Origin: Klebsormidium nitens
Taxonomy: Eukaryota > Streptophyta > Klebsormidiophyceae > Klebsormidiales > Klebsormidiaceae
Reading direction: 5' to 3'
Assembly: GCA_000708835.1 (NCBI GenBank)
Contig: DF237323.1
Span: 1-64,000, forward strand
DNA length: 64,000 nt
This document shows positions 44,985 through 57,000 of the stretch, one piece after another. Under the pieces are notes generated by a model. The model saw only the letters and a program-made list of their open reading frames with translations, was not told the DNA's origin and did no database searches. A program made the position numbers and the translations under genes. Position 1 is the first letter of the stretch; each line of letters opens with the position of its first letter.

Positions 44985-45175
44985 ATTGATAAAATCCCCG
45001 GCTTCTTTCCCTGGACCTGTGTCTCCGGACTTGCGTCCCCGGTGTCCGGAAGGACGCGGAGCTAACGAAATACCGGACATGGCCGAGTCCGGGGAGGAGG
45101 CCGGGAAAGGGGCCCTCCCCGGGCTGTGCCCGGCCTTTTCCCCGGCCCCGGGGGAAAGCCAGGTTTTCCCTGTGT
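44985..45175. repeat. GC-rich self-complementary insertion
   Basis: About 190 bases of very GC-rich DNA rich in CCGG and CCCCGG words can fold back: GGCCGGGAAAGGGGCC pairs imperfectly with GGCCTTTTCCCCGGCC. The outer ends AAAATCCCCGG... and ...AGCCAGGTTTT are loosely inverted. The surrounding array is much less GC-rich, so this looks like an inserted element. It lies in a module where other array copies show no such segment. Confidence 0.45.
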
Positions 45176-45857
45176 TTGATCATACTGTTTCAAATCTGCC
45201 GTTTTGTTCTTTTCTACACATTCGTGACGTAAGTGGTGTAACGTGAGCACCGTTCTGACGGGGCTTTTGTATCTATCGAGCCGGAGCGAAACCACGGCAT
45301 TCCGTCTATTGACGGGTCCAATACCAAAACGGAAGTCCTCCAAGCAGATCAACTCGAAGTTAGTCCTCGAAGTAAACCAACTGTCAAGTGGGAGCTCAAT
45401 GATAACAGCGCTGACGCTAAGTCAAGTTGGGCGTCGTTTGTAAATAGTTTCCGCGAATATATTCACGTTCGTGTTTTGCTTTCAGCCACAATCCCTTGGA
45501 TCGTTGCAAGTACTGTGCACGTCTTGCATGTTATCTACAGCGAAGTAGTCAGCGATGATGCAAACCGAATTGAGCCCGGTTTGAACCTTCTATAAAGCTT
45601 GGTTCATTCTTTGACATACTGTGTGCTGATGCTACAATCATTCTCGCTTGCCTGGTCCGTTTTCGATATTTGTAACCTTAGCATCTGGACCAAGTGCTGG
45701 TTAGCCATCGTCTTTGAACGATTTCCATCTGACATACTAGTAGCGGAAGGTCAAACGGATGCTTGAACATTTTTACCAGCGCCTGATCGATCCTCCTAGG
45801 TCGTACGAATTCCATCCTTTCCCGGACGGAAAGCAAGGCGTTCCTAAGTTTTGTGCG

Positions 45858-46034
45858 CAGTGCATTAATTGCCGGAGTGAGGATGGGGCCGCGACCAATC
45901 ACAATCTGATCTGTAGGAACCGTTGGGTCTTGGCTGATATCGGGGAGGGACTTCGAGACCCTGGAGAGGAGTGGAGAGCCAGGCAATTGCAGGCCGTTCC
46001 GGGTCACCAGAATCTGTACTTGCTCGGGGATTAG
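45858..46034 (+). pseudogene. Truncated last exon of the family at 54-64 kb
   Basis: In frame it encodes SEDGAATNHNLI and CRN-WVLADIG-GLRDPGEEW, then PGHQNLYLLGD and a stop. That is the C-terminal 55 or so residues of the two paralogues at 54003 and 60520. Similarity continues past the stop into the 3' flank (ACAGAG-TGATTTTCAAAC against ACAGAGTCGTTTGTCAAA next to the 60520 gene). The left end abuts array sequence at about 45855. It is on the opposite strand from the intact genes and is a 3'-truncated-origin fragment, probably non-functional. Confidence 0.75.
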
Positions 46035-46079
46035 ACAGAGTTGATTTTCAAACAAAAACCGTGAGCGTGTCGTAGGTAT

Positions 46080-48413
46080 GAGAGTGTCAGGCAGTCCGGA
46101 TGCTCTGCAGTTCTGCTGGACATTGGAGTCTGGTAGTCCCGAATCGAAGCATTTTCATGCAGCGACCCGGGCCCAGCTCAGGATTGTGCATTTAAACGAG
46201 GTACATGAGTTGCCTAATTCATGCCAGTTCATCATGTAACAGCTAGCTGATTGAAATGTAATTAGTCTTGTCAGACTAGACTCGAATAGTGGCGCATGAC
46301 CGACCAGTTCCATGCTGGCTGCAAAGTATAATCTCGCCGCTTAGTCGGATGAGCATGTGCAAACACATAGGATCTTTTTGCATGCGTGTATTGGGAGTCA
46401 GTCTGTTTGTGAGAGGGTAAGCTGAAACATGTCATGCAGCGCCTGATCGATCTTGAATGACTACGTGCAGAGCTAGTGTGCTGAATCAGCACCTCGTCAA
46501 TGCTCACGCAGATCAGTTTCAAAGATATTCAACTGAACGTCAGTTCAGCAGCTAGCTGACGATGCAATGGTGTTGAACGTGCACTGTATTGTATGTCCAA
46601 GTTGGTCCCATTGCATCATTGCCAGCCTCTTTGCGACTACGTAGTACTACCTCAGACGTGGTAACGAGTCAAAACTTTCTGCATTGAGTTAAAGTTAAAT
46701 GAATTGCGCCTGTTGATCAATACTAGTAGCCTATAGGTAGTGGAAATACAGTGGGAATGCAGCAGTCGACCATGACAGACCATACGTCGGTGCTCCGGTA
46801 AAATAGGACGGCACGTAAGATCTTATATACATGTATGTCCATTGCAGCAGACAAGCGGCAAACCCTAATCCCGCTTTGATTCCGAGTGCTCAGCGTTACC
46901 TTGTTTCAACCACTCCATTCATGCTTGCCGCCGCACAGATTACAAGCAAGGCAAACGTAACGCAGCGGTTTTCGCAAGGCACGGTTTGAAGGCAAATCTA
47001 GGGTTTGCGGAGCGGAGCGCAACCGCGCTTATAGGAGTTTGCAATCGTAACAGTCTGGCCGGCAGTCGTCATCACCAGGAAAACGCGCATGATGACGATG
47101 ACGCAGCATGATAGCTAGGTAGGTAACGTTATATACTAATAGCTTTCGCACGCCCCTCGTTTTCTTCTTTTTCATGGGGAGTTCTGAGATCGTGGTATCG
47201 TTTTGCCTTATTCTACCATCATTCCATTGAGAACGAGCAGCCTAGCTGGCCATTTGTTCTCGTTCTTTCGGCTCCCCTTATGGATCAGGAACTTAGTCAC
47301 CGGCTAGAGGCAGATTTTTAACTTGGCGAAAGCAAGGAATTAAGGAAAGCAAAACTTTGAAATCCATGTACCACAAATGTTCTGAAGCGAACGAGTTGCC
47401 ATCAGACGGTGGACAACTGGGGTGCTCGGGGCATATCCAATTGTTTCTTCTCCTGAGGATTGATGATCCGTTGGAAGACTCTAGAATAATTACCCAAAAT
47501 TTGTTGAGCTTCTAGATTGCAAATAGATGTTGTGACAATTCATCTCATCCACTAGTTCCGCAGCAGAGCACATAGTATCTTGAAACCAGTTGCCAACCAA
47601 CGGAGCCATTCATTACTGCTCATGATCACAGAAGCAGACGTTGAAGCACAAGCCTTGACAGTTAGTTCAAGCCCTACAGCAACTGTGGAATCAGGTATGC
47701 AGCAATAGATGTTGAATTTCATTTTGTTCAAGCGATTGCTGAGTGGAGGATTCTTAGCTGGGTACTGCCCTAGGAAGTTCAGACTCGCCTCTCCTACCAA
47801 GAATGCAGACAGCTTCTGAACAAACACATTTGTGGACGACGCTTGAATGAGAAAATCTTGTTCAATAAACTTGTGGAGTTCCTGAGACGTGTCTCAGCTT
47901 ACGAAAGAGACTGCTTGTTGTCCCCGTAAGAACTTGATAATGGTGCTACACTTGTGTCCAGATTGTTTCCAGCTAGCCTTTCAACATGTTCTTCTGCAGA
48001 TTGCTGGAGAATGGTCTCCAGTGCGACAAATGAATGAGTGTCTGCACGTCAACTGTACTGCACTCCAAGCTGGTGTTGCCAGATATCCCTTCACAAGCAG
48101 TAGCACCAGTAGTATTGGTCAGCATACCAGCTGCAATCATCCTTCTCGGTAACTTGAACGGTTCTTACTGCAGGTTCATTACATCCTTATACTGAGCTGC
48201 TGCATCACCTTAAAAAAGGCTGTCTTTCTTTTCCTACAGGTATCGAATGTCTGAGGACGCACCACCTTGGCGCGCAAAGACAGCTTGTAGAAAGAGAGAT
48301 AGAGTGCATCACAAATGAGCTCAAGCTCTACGGACAGTAGATACTAGGCTGCTTGGAAGGTGTTGAAGCGTGAGCGCTTTAAATAACCTCCCAAGCGCAT
48401 AGCTTATAGATAG
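46080..48413. other. Intergenic region
   Basis: No supported gene. Open frames here are short and unrelated to known families. A TTTAAATA box at about 48378-48385, about 30 bp before the start of the next gene, may be its TATA element, which would imply a very short leader. Otherwise nothing notable. Confidence 0.4.
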
Positions 48414-51400
48414 ATGCTCGATAGCATCCGGGCCCGCCTAAGGCGGGCCACAGACCGGCGAAGGCAGGCCAGCCGCGCCGAGCAATTGGCCGAGTCCCCT
48501 GATCAGGCATTTCAGGGTTTAGTGGAACCTTCCCATGAGCTCAATCACACCAAGCCCGAGGGCGTTCAGACCAAGCACCAAGTGCCCGAGCTTATTCTCA
48601 ACAGGCCTCAAACGGTGGACCTTGGGAGCTTGCTGCATTCGAAGGGGTTAGATGAGCCGCACATTGCTCCCCCCGGGCTGGTAGAAGCAGATGCGACAAG
48701 GCCAAAATCGAGTCAAGGGGGAATAAGGGCAAGGGTGGAGCGGCGCAAGAGTGGGGGGGATGCGGAGATGTTGGTTTTGGAGGGCAGGAAGGGGGGGGCG
48801 GCGGGGAAGCTCGTGTCAGAGTGGGAAGCAGCAGTTGAGGTGAGTGGCGGGCTTGCCACAATCGCACACTATCATAGTTATCAAGGCCGATGTTCTTGGT
48901 ATCCTCTTGAGCGAGCACATCAGGTCTAGGCAATCGGGAAGTATCAGGCCCTCATATTTTTGGCATCCGCTTATGAGATAGAGCTCCAAACACACGACTT
49001 TGTTTGGAGCTCTAAGGCACTATGAGGCACTAACTTCAAGGCAGCTAAACTTCCTTTTTCCAGAGACATAGTGATATGGGGTTCTCGTCTTGAGGCTGCC
49101 ATGCCAGAGGCAGACGGTGTGGAAGCATCTTTTTGCGTCAAAGTAGAGTCCGAAATCTGGACGCTTTTTGAGCTGGGTCAAGGGGATTTGTTTTTCTGCA
49201 AACCTGACCACGACGCCTGTCAAAAGAGGGTGCATGGCGATGGTTGACCAGGTGCATGACATCACCAGCTGCTGTCGTGTACATAATCTCGACGAAGGTT
49301 GTCCAATCTGACGGTACCCCCTGCATGACCCAGTTGTTAGAGTGAAACCTGAGGGGCTCTTCCGAGCAGGTTTGCTGGCGATTAGTTCCCTTTCTTTCCA
49401 TTCTTTGCGCACAATCAAACATCAAGGGCTCATCCTGCTCTAGCTGACTGGAGCTCATGATCTCGCTTTCCCCTTCGCAGGAGAGCCCTTTGCAAATCAG
49501 CACGATGCCTCTTCGAGAGGCGTTGACCAGCCCCCGCAACCGGCCGACCTCTTCCAAACCATCAGACAGGCGGGCGGAGTCGAGCAAGTCAAAGAAGGAC
49601 ACGTGTCAGCCGCAGGGCGTCCCTGCCAGACAGCCGGTCGACGATTGGGCGAACGATCGGAGAGCAAAGACGAGCCACGGAAGCAGAAGCAAATGTACCG
49701 AGGGAGATGAGTTTACAAATCCGGTCAAAAAGCGGGTTCAATCGGCGCGTCAGGTTAACCGACGGGAGGAGCGGGGTTCCGACGAGGGTCAGGAAAACCG
49801 GGGGCTTAACCCGGAGGCCCCCAGTCCGTACAAGCCCGCGCGCACGGAGAGCCGTCCATCGAGCTCCCAGTCAACGGCCGAGAAGTCGCCCTGGAAACGC
49901 CCAGGAAATTTAAGACGGGCCTCAGTCCTTGCGCCAGCATTCGGAACCACTAACGGATTAGACGGCACGCAAGAAAAGTTCGTAGTCCGGGGAAGGGGCG
50001 GGTTAGAGGAGCGGAAAGAAGGGCGAGTTGCAAAGGGGGGCGTGGCCAAAGCGAAGGAAAAGGTTGGGGGAACGAAAAGAGTAATGAAAGGGGCAACGAA
50101 CGCAGGACGGTCTGGAGCGCAGGATATGGAGTGGCGGGAAAAGACGCCCCAGCTGGTAAGCGGAGATGCTGTGCTGGTGCAGAGTCGGATTTAGCCATAT
50201 AACAATTGGAGTCTACTCATAGGTAAACCGCGTCTGCCCCGAGTCGGTAGGAGGATGCTAAGAAAGAATGTGCCTCGTGGAACTTTGCGTAAGTTAAAAT
50301 GGCGGAGTGAAGTTACCTGCTTCTATGATGCATGAAACCATTGCTTGTTAGAATTTTCCGTGGGCTTATTATGAGCGCGAAGACGCCCATTTGACCCGCA
50401 AACATGATTATACAGATTTCAACAAATCAATAGCAGTCGCCATTCCTCGCCGGTTTCGGACTCCTTTCCAACGTGAGAGCGGACTGGTCGCGTCTCCAAG
50501 CCAGGTCACAATCTCTTTAATTCTCTTGGGGAAGCTCTGTTACCAGCTGGGACGCACTTGATTGTAGTCGGAGCTCATCATGCCCTCGTTAGCAAAACCC
50601 TCGATAAAATTCACCGCTTCGGTTTTTATTTGCGAGACAGCTTCCTTTTTGTGCGCGCAGGCGAAGAACCTGCTGGCGAGCAGTGGTCCCTCGCAAGATC
50701 CCCCGGCCCGCAGCCGCCGAAAGTCCGACGGAGACGAAGCCCCCAAACGGAGAGTTGCGACTCTCGTTTCGAAGCGGAGAGTGTCTCTTGATTCTGCTCC
50801 CAGCCCCAGTACCAGCAGCAGGGGAGTCGCTTCTGAGCCCCAAGGCCCCCCTGGAACCGGAGCTCCGGCCGGGGGGGTATCGGGAAACGCTTCCGCGCGG
50901 TCGAGCGATCCCCCAACTAGGGGAACCGTGGAGGAGAAAGAAAACGCTTCCTCGTCGCCGGCAAGCGGACGTGACGTCAGCTCTGCCACCTTTGATGACG
51001 TCAGCACGAGCGTCTCATCAGGATCTCAAGGGAAAGGTCCAAAGAGCGTGGCGGGGGGCGCTTTCGTTCCGGTCAGCGGAAACCGGAAGAGCAAAGCGGG
51101 GTGCGCCCAGAAGGACGGAGCACGAGACGGCAATTCCTGTGTCTCTGGGCTGAGCGGAACAGCGGAAGCGGCACCAGGCGGAAGATGCGGCGATCAAGCC
51201 GGACTATTGATCGGGAGGGGTTCCAACCGCCCCTCGACGCCGTCTCCCTTCGCAATCGTCAGCAAGAAGGAAGACGACGCAGCACGCAAAGCGGGAACCG
51301 TTGGAGTGGCACGGAGCCTGTTCCGGCCTTCGGATGAGGGCGGAAAGGTCCAAACGGACGAGTCCGGCTCCGGCGACCTGCTGGAATGGATTCAGGCGGA

Positions 51401-52894
51401 CGGCCGGAAGGCCGGAAGCACGGGTTCAGAACGTATCCGCAAATGGGGGGGAGCGGAAGCGGCTGATGGTGCCCCCCCGGAAAGCACCAACTCGAAAAAC
51501 TCGAGAGCTCCCGTTTCCGGAGATACAGCGAAGGGGGCCGACCCCAGTGTGACGTCACCCGAAGTCCCGACGTCCAGACTGCAGATCGGCGAGGCGTCAG
51601 CGGAATCAGGCTCGTCAGCGGAACCAGCAAGACTCACGAGTGACTTCATGCTGACGCACGACGCGCTGACATCGGGACAGCACGCGGAGCGGCGACTCAT
51701 GCAAGAGTGCGCTGCGGTCATGGAGTGGCTGGGCTTCAGCTTGGAAGTGCTGGTGAGAAGAGAACCTCGAAACCCTTCTCATCTCGCGTACGCGGCCGCG
51801 TGTTGCTTTGTTGGGCAGCTCACACACTGGCTAGACTTCAGTACAGCCGCCAGAGAGTGAGAAGTCCCCAAACCTTTTTCTAAGTGCAAGACGCGGCCGC
51901 GAATCGCTTCAAATAGGGAGTCCCTGAAGGCTCATATAGATTAAGCTTGAAAGTGCTGGGAAAAGGTACGACCTCCAAAACCCGGTCCTGCTGGTGACGT
52001 AGCCGCGTGTCGCTTCGTCGGACGTCTTCCCGTTTGCCCGCTTCACTGCACGGGCTGCCGAGCCCAGACTTCGCATTTGCGCAACGCGCCAGCGAGCCGT
52101 CCTGATCAAATCCTTATCAGTTTGCGTCAGCTCCAAACACCCTGGCAACAGCTTTCTCTATAAGTGACCACGATGACCCCTGAGCTGCGGACGGCCGCCT
52201 TTTCCGGGGCATTCTTCTGAGCCGTTTCTGAACCACGCCGGTTGCCAAATTCTACAAGCTGAACTAAAGCGCAAGGTTTCACTGTACTGCCTTAACCTTA
52301 GTGGTCAGATAGCCCATCTACTCTGCTGATTGGCATTCCCAGCACTCATTATATGAGTTCCCTCGAATTTCTTGATTTACAACACTGACTTCCTCCCTTA
52401 TCGATTTGCGAAGTTCATAGTTTGCAAGACAAAAAGTAAGCTTAGGAAAAGTGGTTGCGTATCAGTTCTCCGCCTCCATGTCGGTCCAACTTTGCTTTCT
52501 TCACCCTTGATTTGGGCTAAAGGCAGATTCTTTGAATATACCAAAGAGATGACAACGTCGCTGTCTCAAAGCTTTGATTCCTTTCAGAGGACGGCAGTCG
52601 ACCTTCACCCCGACTTCTTTTCCTTGTTCAGCTTCATTCTGTAGAGCAGAACCATTTACACCTTCTTTTCCCATTCGCTTGCAGCTGGAAGAGATCCTGG
52701 AACCGCCACCGATTACCGCATCCCCGATGCACCGATTGAAGGAGGCGAAGGCGACCGGAAGCCCGAGGACCCTGGCAAAACGGTCGCCGAGAGGCAGCCC
52801 GAAAGGTCCCCCGAGGAGCCCCAGCAGCAGCCCGCGGCTGGGGAAGCACGGCTCTCCGACTAGCAAACTGTCGCCGCTTTGGATCCCCCCTTAA
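48414..52894 (+). CDS. Basic Ser/Pro-rich, mostly disordered protein, 4 exons, 800 aa
   Basis: Exons are 48414-48839, 49481-50155, 50661-51752 and 52685-52894; every junction is phase 0 with good GT-AG sites. The ATG directly follows an in-frame TAG. The product is strongly enriched in Ser, Arg, Lys, Gly and Pro and is probably disordered. The N-terminus is basic (RARLRRATDRRRQ). The only stretch with a folded look is near residues 690-740 (HAERRLMQECAAVMEWLGFS, then LEEILEPPP across the last junction), which could form an amphipathic helix. The C-terminus has SPR/SPKGPP repeats typical of phospho-regulated or cytoskeleton/nucleic-acid-associated proteins. I recognise no domain and give no function. 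Exon 3 has an echo of its end in the following intron. Confidence 0.65.
51925..52030 (+). repeat. Echo of the exon 3 donor edge of the disordered-protein gene
   Basis: AAGCTTGAAAGTGCTGGGAA at about 51943-51962 repeats AGCTTGGAAGTGCTGGTGAG at 51739-51758, offset by about 205 bp. Similarity continues into the intron part: GTAGCCGCGTGTCGCTTCGT near 52001 against GCGGCCGCGTGTTGCTTTGT near 51792. The repeat thus spans the splice donor. The donor GT is mutated in the copy. Confidence 0.65.
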
Positions 52895-54002
52895 AATATC
52901 GAGCTTCGGTGCATTTAGCAACGGCAATCTGGTGACTTTTTGTTCACAGTATGGCTGTGTTGCCTAGATACGGGTTCCGGGAAGAGGGGGTGGAGTTTGG
53001 GGGTTGCTAGTGGTAACGGGTGCGGAGCGCAAGACGGCCTGGATCAGGGTTTTTAACAGGCGGGTGCTTCAGATTAGAAAAATGCAAGGCTTGAGTGAAG
53101 CCTTGAAGACAGTAGTTACCTTTAAGAACGACGACTCGCGCATCCATGAGTGGATGCAGGGATACTTAGACTGACTGTGTGACGGTTTGTATATGAGCGC
53201 CGCGGAGAATCTCAGATGAGGCCGGTCCAAGCGGGTGCCGGATCAATCTGTTCCCACTTTAGGTTTGAGAGAGAAGTATTTGGTTAACGCAGCGCAGCAC
53301 AGAGATGGGGTGCTTCCATGCGTGAGGCCATGCGAGAATCAGACTGCTAGAAATCGGTGTAAGGACGATAGATCATATGCATCCCTCAGGTACTAAGAAT
53401 CTATAGGATAATATTTCGAGTAATCAGCGGCCGCCTGATCGGCCGACCACTGGCACCATATCATGGTCACTACGGCCGTCTTTTGGTTTCTCTCGCCGGT
53501 CGAGTGTTTTGAATCCTTACGAATGCTCGAATCACCTGAACGAGCTCATTGAGAAGATGCTCATTACGCGTGAGTACCCTCAGAGTGCGAGTCCAAGTCG
53601 CTCAAGTTTGCGAAAACGCATATAAGAAGCCAGCTTAGTACAGCTATATTGGGTTTAAGCATGCAGATGATATCGAGCGGCGACTCAACGGGAATCAAGT
53701 TCCGACGTTGCAAGGAGGGTGAGAGTCGTTCATGCATTATGCAGCTTAAACTTACTACTGGACGCCTATGACTCATTGGTTCAATCGAGTCTCTTTCAAG
53801 TGAGCGGACGCCATCTCAAGTACCTTAGAATATAGCTGGGTCGCCATGCTTGTATTAGAAAGCATCAATCATGCAATGCCGTGCGATAGAACTATTAGTC
53901 CAGCTCAGTCCATCGTACTTCCCCGGACCGCAACCGTTTCACTCTTACAGTTAACACAGCTAAATCTCCGCTGCTAAAAGCTGACAGTTGTATAGTCTGA
54001 GC
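52895..54002. other. Intergenic region between convergent genes
   Basis: About 1.1 kb between two stop codons. No gene, RNA or repeat recognised. Confidence 0.4.
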
Positions 54003-57000
54003 TCATCCTAGCAAGTACAGATTTTGGTGACCGGGGACGGCTTGCCCGCTTCTCCACTCCTCCCCCGGGTCTCGGAGTGCATGTCCGATATCCGCCAAGA
54101 CTCGATGGTTCCTACAAATCAGATTATGATTGGTCGCTAATCCATCCTCACTCCCGCAACTAACGGTGATATACCTCTCACAGCACACCTCCAGACACTC
54201 TCCGTCCCGGGGCCGAGGGTCGAACTCCACCAGCTTCTCAAAGGCGAACGGCCGGTTATGCGTCTGGACGTAACGCACGCACCGGATTGGGGGATCGCCG
54301 TTACGGCCCCTTTCGTGGTTCCATGCATTCAGACGCCTCTTCAGAGACCCGGCTCTCCCCTCGGGTGTGGCGACGACGATCGTGCCGATTTGGATGTCGC
54401 CATACGAGGGCAGCGCTAGAAGCAGGAAGGTGACGTAAGCCGCGCCCAGTCCGTGCGCGACGATGTTTGGGGGCTTGGTCGTGGGGGCGAACTGGAAGAT
54501 GTCGAGCAACAGATCCTGCAGCGGGAATCAGGAATTTCCGACTTTCATGCAGACACAAAGTGCACAAGTCCTTGGAAAATTTGAAGAGCAGCAAATCCTG
54601 CAGGGAGAAGGAATATAGACTTTCATGCAGACACAAAGTGCACACGTGTTTGACAGATCTGACGAGCGACAGCTTCCGCAGGGGGAAGGAAGACAGACTT
54701 TCATGCTGACACAATGGGCACAAATGTTTGAGAGATTTGACGAGCAACCGATTCTGCAGAGGGAGGAATACAGAGGCAGATGCACAGTTTACCAGTGCAC
54801 TTTTACCTGGGAAACTTGAACATCTAATTTGTGAATTCCTAATTCGTCTTTGATGCCAAAAAGCAGGTGGTTTGGAAGAACGGCGTCACTGGAATCTCCG
54901 AAGCTGAGCCAGACCGCACTGACATTCTAAGAAAGCTCTGAAACACAGTTCTCTACTTTGCACTCGTCCGATCTCAAGTCAGCTTTAATGAAGGTATCCA
55001 GGACCCCACAGAATGCGATAGACGTTGCAAATCTCTTGACGAGCTTTGCGGGCGAAGGTGTTATTCTTTTTGCTAATTCCGCGGGGCCCCACCGCGGGTA
55101 AAGACACTACTGACGGAGATCGCCATATTTTCTCAAGGACCTCTATTTGTGCGACGCTCCCCCAAACCTTCAAAAAGTTGTGTCCGGGCTTGCCTTGTAG
55201 GCTGCTTTTGAAATGAGCATGGCAAAAACAAAGAAACTGGTCTTCTATTAGGCGTGTACGAACGCAATCCAAAACGATATACGCTCCTAGTGGTCCTCAA
55301 GAGCCTATGATGAAGATTCCTCACGCGGAGGTCGTTGCCGCTGAAATATGCGTCTTCCTTGTCTGAGAACCAGGATGCGGAACCAAGAGTTCCTTTGGAA
55401 CGCCACCCGATGACTACGCCCGGGCCGCCGGAATGGATCCCGCTCTGCAATAGCGGAAAATAAAAGTGGAGAACTTGACAACAGCGTTAGCCAGAGGCCA
55501 GTAGATCTTAGTGGGCGATTGGAAATTCGAAAATCCCAGGGTCAACCCAGATTTGCGAAAAGCAAAACGGACACGGGAGCAAGACTGCTGGTTGGATCAC
55601 ACTGGATGAGCTCACCATCAAACGGGCAGCCAGAAACAGCTGCTCGGCCGAGTCTAGGGCAAACCTGTGTCATCAGAAGCGGAAGCGTTTGAGTCACTAA
55701 TTTCTAGAAAGATGAACCATCAAAACTACAAGCTTTCAGACCTTACATTCGCCTAGAAACAAGTTTTCAAGCAGCATACAAGGAATGTACGTTACGATTA
55801 GGATACAATGACCGAGCCGGGACTGCGAAGAGGGGTCTCTCGCCAAAGCGATCAGTGACTGTGCCTAGTTCGGACGTCTCTATCAAATATCACTCCTCGT
55901 GACGAAAGTTATCCCGGAACATTTGTACCTAGCCTGCGCTTGAGCCGGGTACTGGAATCCAAAGTACTCCACATGCTCTCTGAGCGGGGGAGTCGGTAAT
56001 CGAGGACCGAAGCTGGGGACCTTGTCGGAGCGGATGACGTGGCAAGGTTCCAGCACAAAACCCTCGTTAATGTAGCGTCTGATACCAAGGCAGTGGACGA
56101 TCGAGAATTGGTTCTACACATCCCAAACCTTGGTACATGAATCGTTCAAATACATGACTACTTCAAGAATGAATCGGGACGCGCGTTGACCTACAATTTC
56201 AACAGCATCCCTAATCCAAATTTCAGAGTTTCTGATTTTCTTTGAGTTTCTGATTGTCCTTTTCCCTGCTGTTTCTGTTTTGATGCGTAACCCGGGCAGA
56301 AGATCGCGCCCGGGTCGTCGGTACTGTCGCTCCACGCGGCGTACAGCTCCAGGAACTGTTGCTTATCCAAGCGCCAGAACTCGGTCACGTGCATGGCGTC
56401 GAAACTGATTTCCAGATTCTCTTCGATCGGGATGGACACCTGTGAAAAGGACACGCGAAGCGACGAAATGAAGAGACTGTTACGTGCGCGAGCGTCGCCC
56501 AGCTTTCCGGCAAGCCACGGATAGGTGGTGGTGGAATAGAAGGGCGTCCAAAAACGGGGCTTCGCGACTTCGAAGACCTGCTGGAGTGAGCCCGTTGGTC
56601 GCCGGAACAGGCTTCACTGGTCACCTACCGATTTCTTGCCAGGGGTCGTCTTAAGAATTGCTCAACCAAGGTTAATATTCCCCTACCGCAGCCCACCTCT
56701 TCACAATCTTCCATCAACAAAATGGACTCTTACTGCTGTTTTTCCAGACAAATCTCAACTTTCGGTAGTTGATTCATTGACCGTTGGATCAGCTAACTCT
56801 GCCAATTGTACGGTACGACTTGTACTCGTCGAGAATATGGGTTTCACGATTTCGCGGGTTTTCCCCAGGGTGTTCTAGAGATAATAAACAAAACCCTCAC
56901 AAAGGCCACTCCGTAACGGACACCAAGGCTCGCGTCTCTTTTGCCCTGGGGTAAAAGCGCCGGCAAGTGATTTCCGTCCAGCACCGGAGATCCGTCGTCC

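Larger units (their letters stand above)
23500..45855 (+). repeat. Diverged tandem array of a composite 1-4 kb unit
   Basis: All modules are in the same orientation and recur in the same order. The best core (TATGATGGAGCTTCGCGCAT, then TCTGACCAAGACAG, then CCTGATGGCCAGGAGC) is found near 23995, 25210, 27325, 29490, 33390, 35475, 36600, 37425, 38955, 41025, 42135, 42955 and 44695. It is usually preceded by a G-box module (near 23660, 24905, 26810, 29150, 33056, 34924, 36265, 38613, 41835). Upstream of that is a TGAGCTTTGTCTCGTGTCT...CCTGATGCCA module (near 23530, 24770, 26650, 32930, 34785, 36150, 38490, 41680). Downstream modules include GTGGGCACTTCACAGCCC...GTGACGCCTTT (near 26080, 34410, 41530) and GCCTCAAGTGGGCGGC-type blocks (25505, 33825, 39450, 43395). 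No shared protein is encoded: open frames differ from copy to copy. Function is unknown; it could be an old satellite-like array, a cluster of non-coding RNA genes, or decayed elements. Confidence 0.8.

Noticed and set aside
23500-45855. Possibility that the array is a CRISPR or retrotransposon cluster.
   Set aside because: Units are long and diverged, with no short identical direct repeats and unique spacers; no reverse transcriptase, integrase or LTR pair could be found in any frame.
50580-51860. Single 426-codon open frame taken as a complete gene.
   Set aside because: Phase-0 GT-AG junctions at 50661 and 51753 fit it as an internal exon of a longer gene, and an echo of its donor edge lies in the following intron.
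54528-54785. Cys-rich open frames with repeated CALCVCMKV-type motifs, looking like a small secreted protein.
   Set aside because: They are reading-frame shadows of the 78-82 bp acceptor echo repeat.
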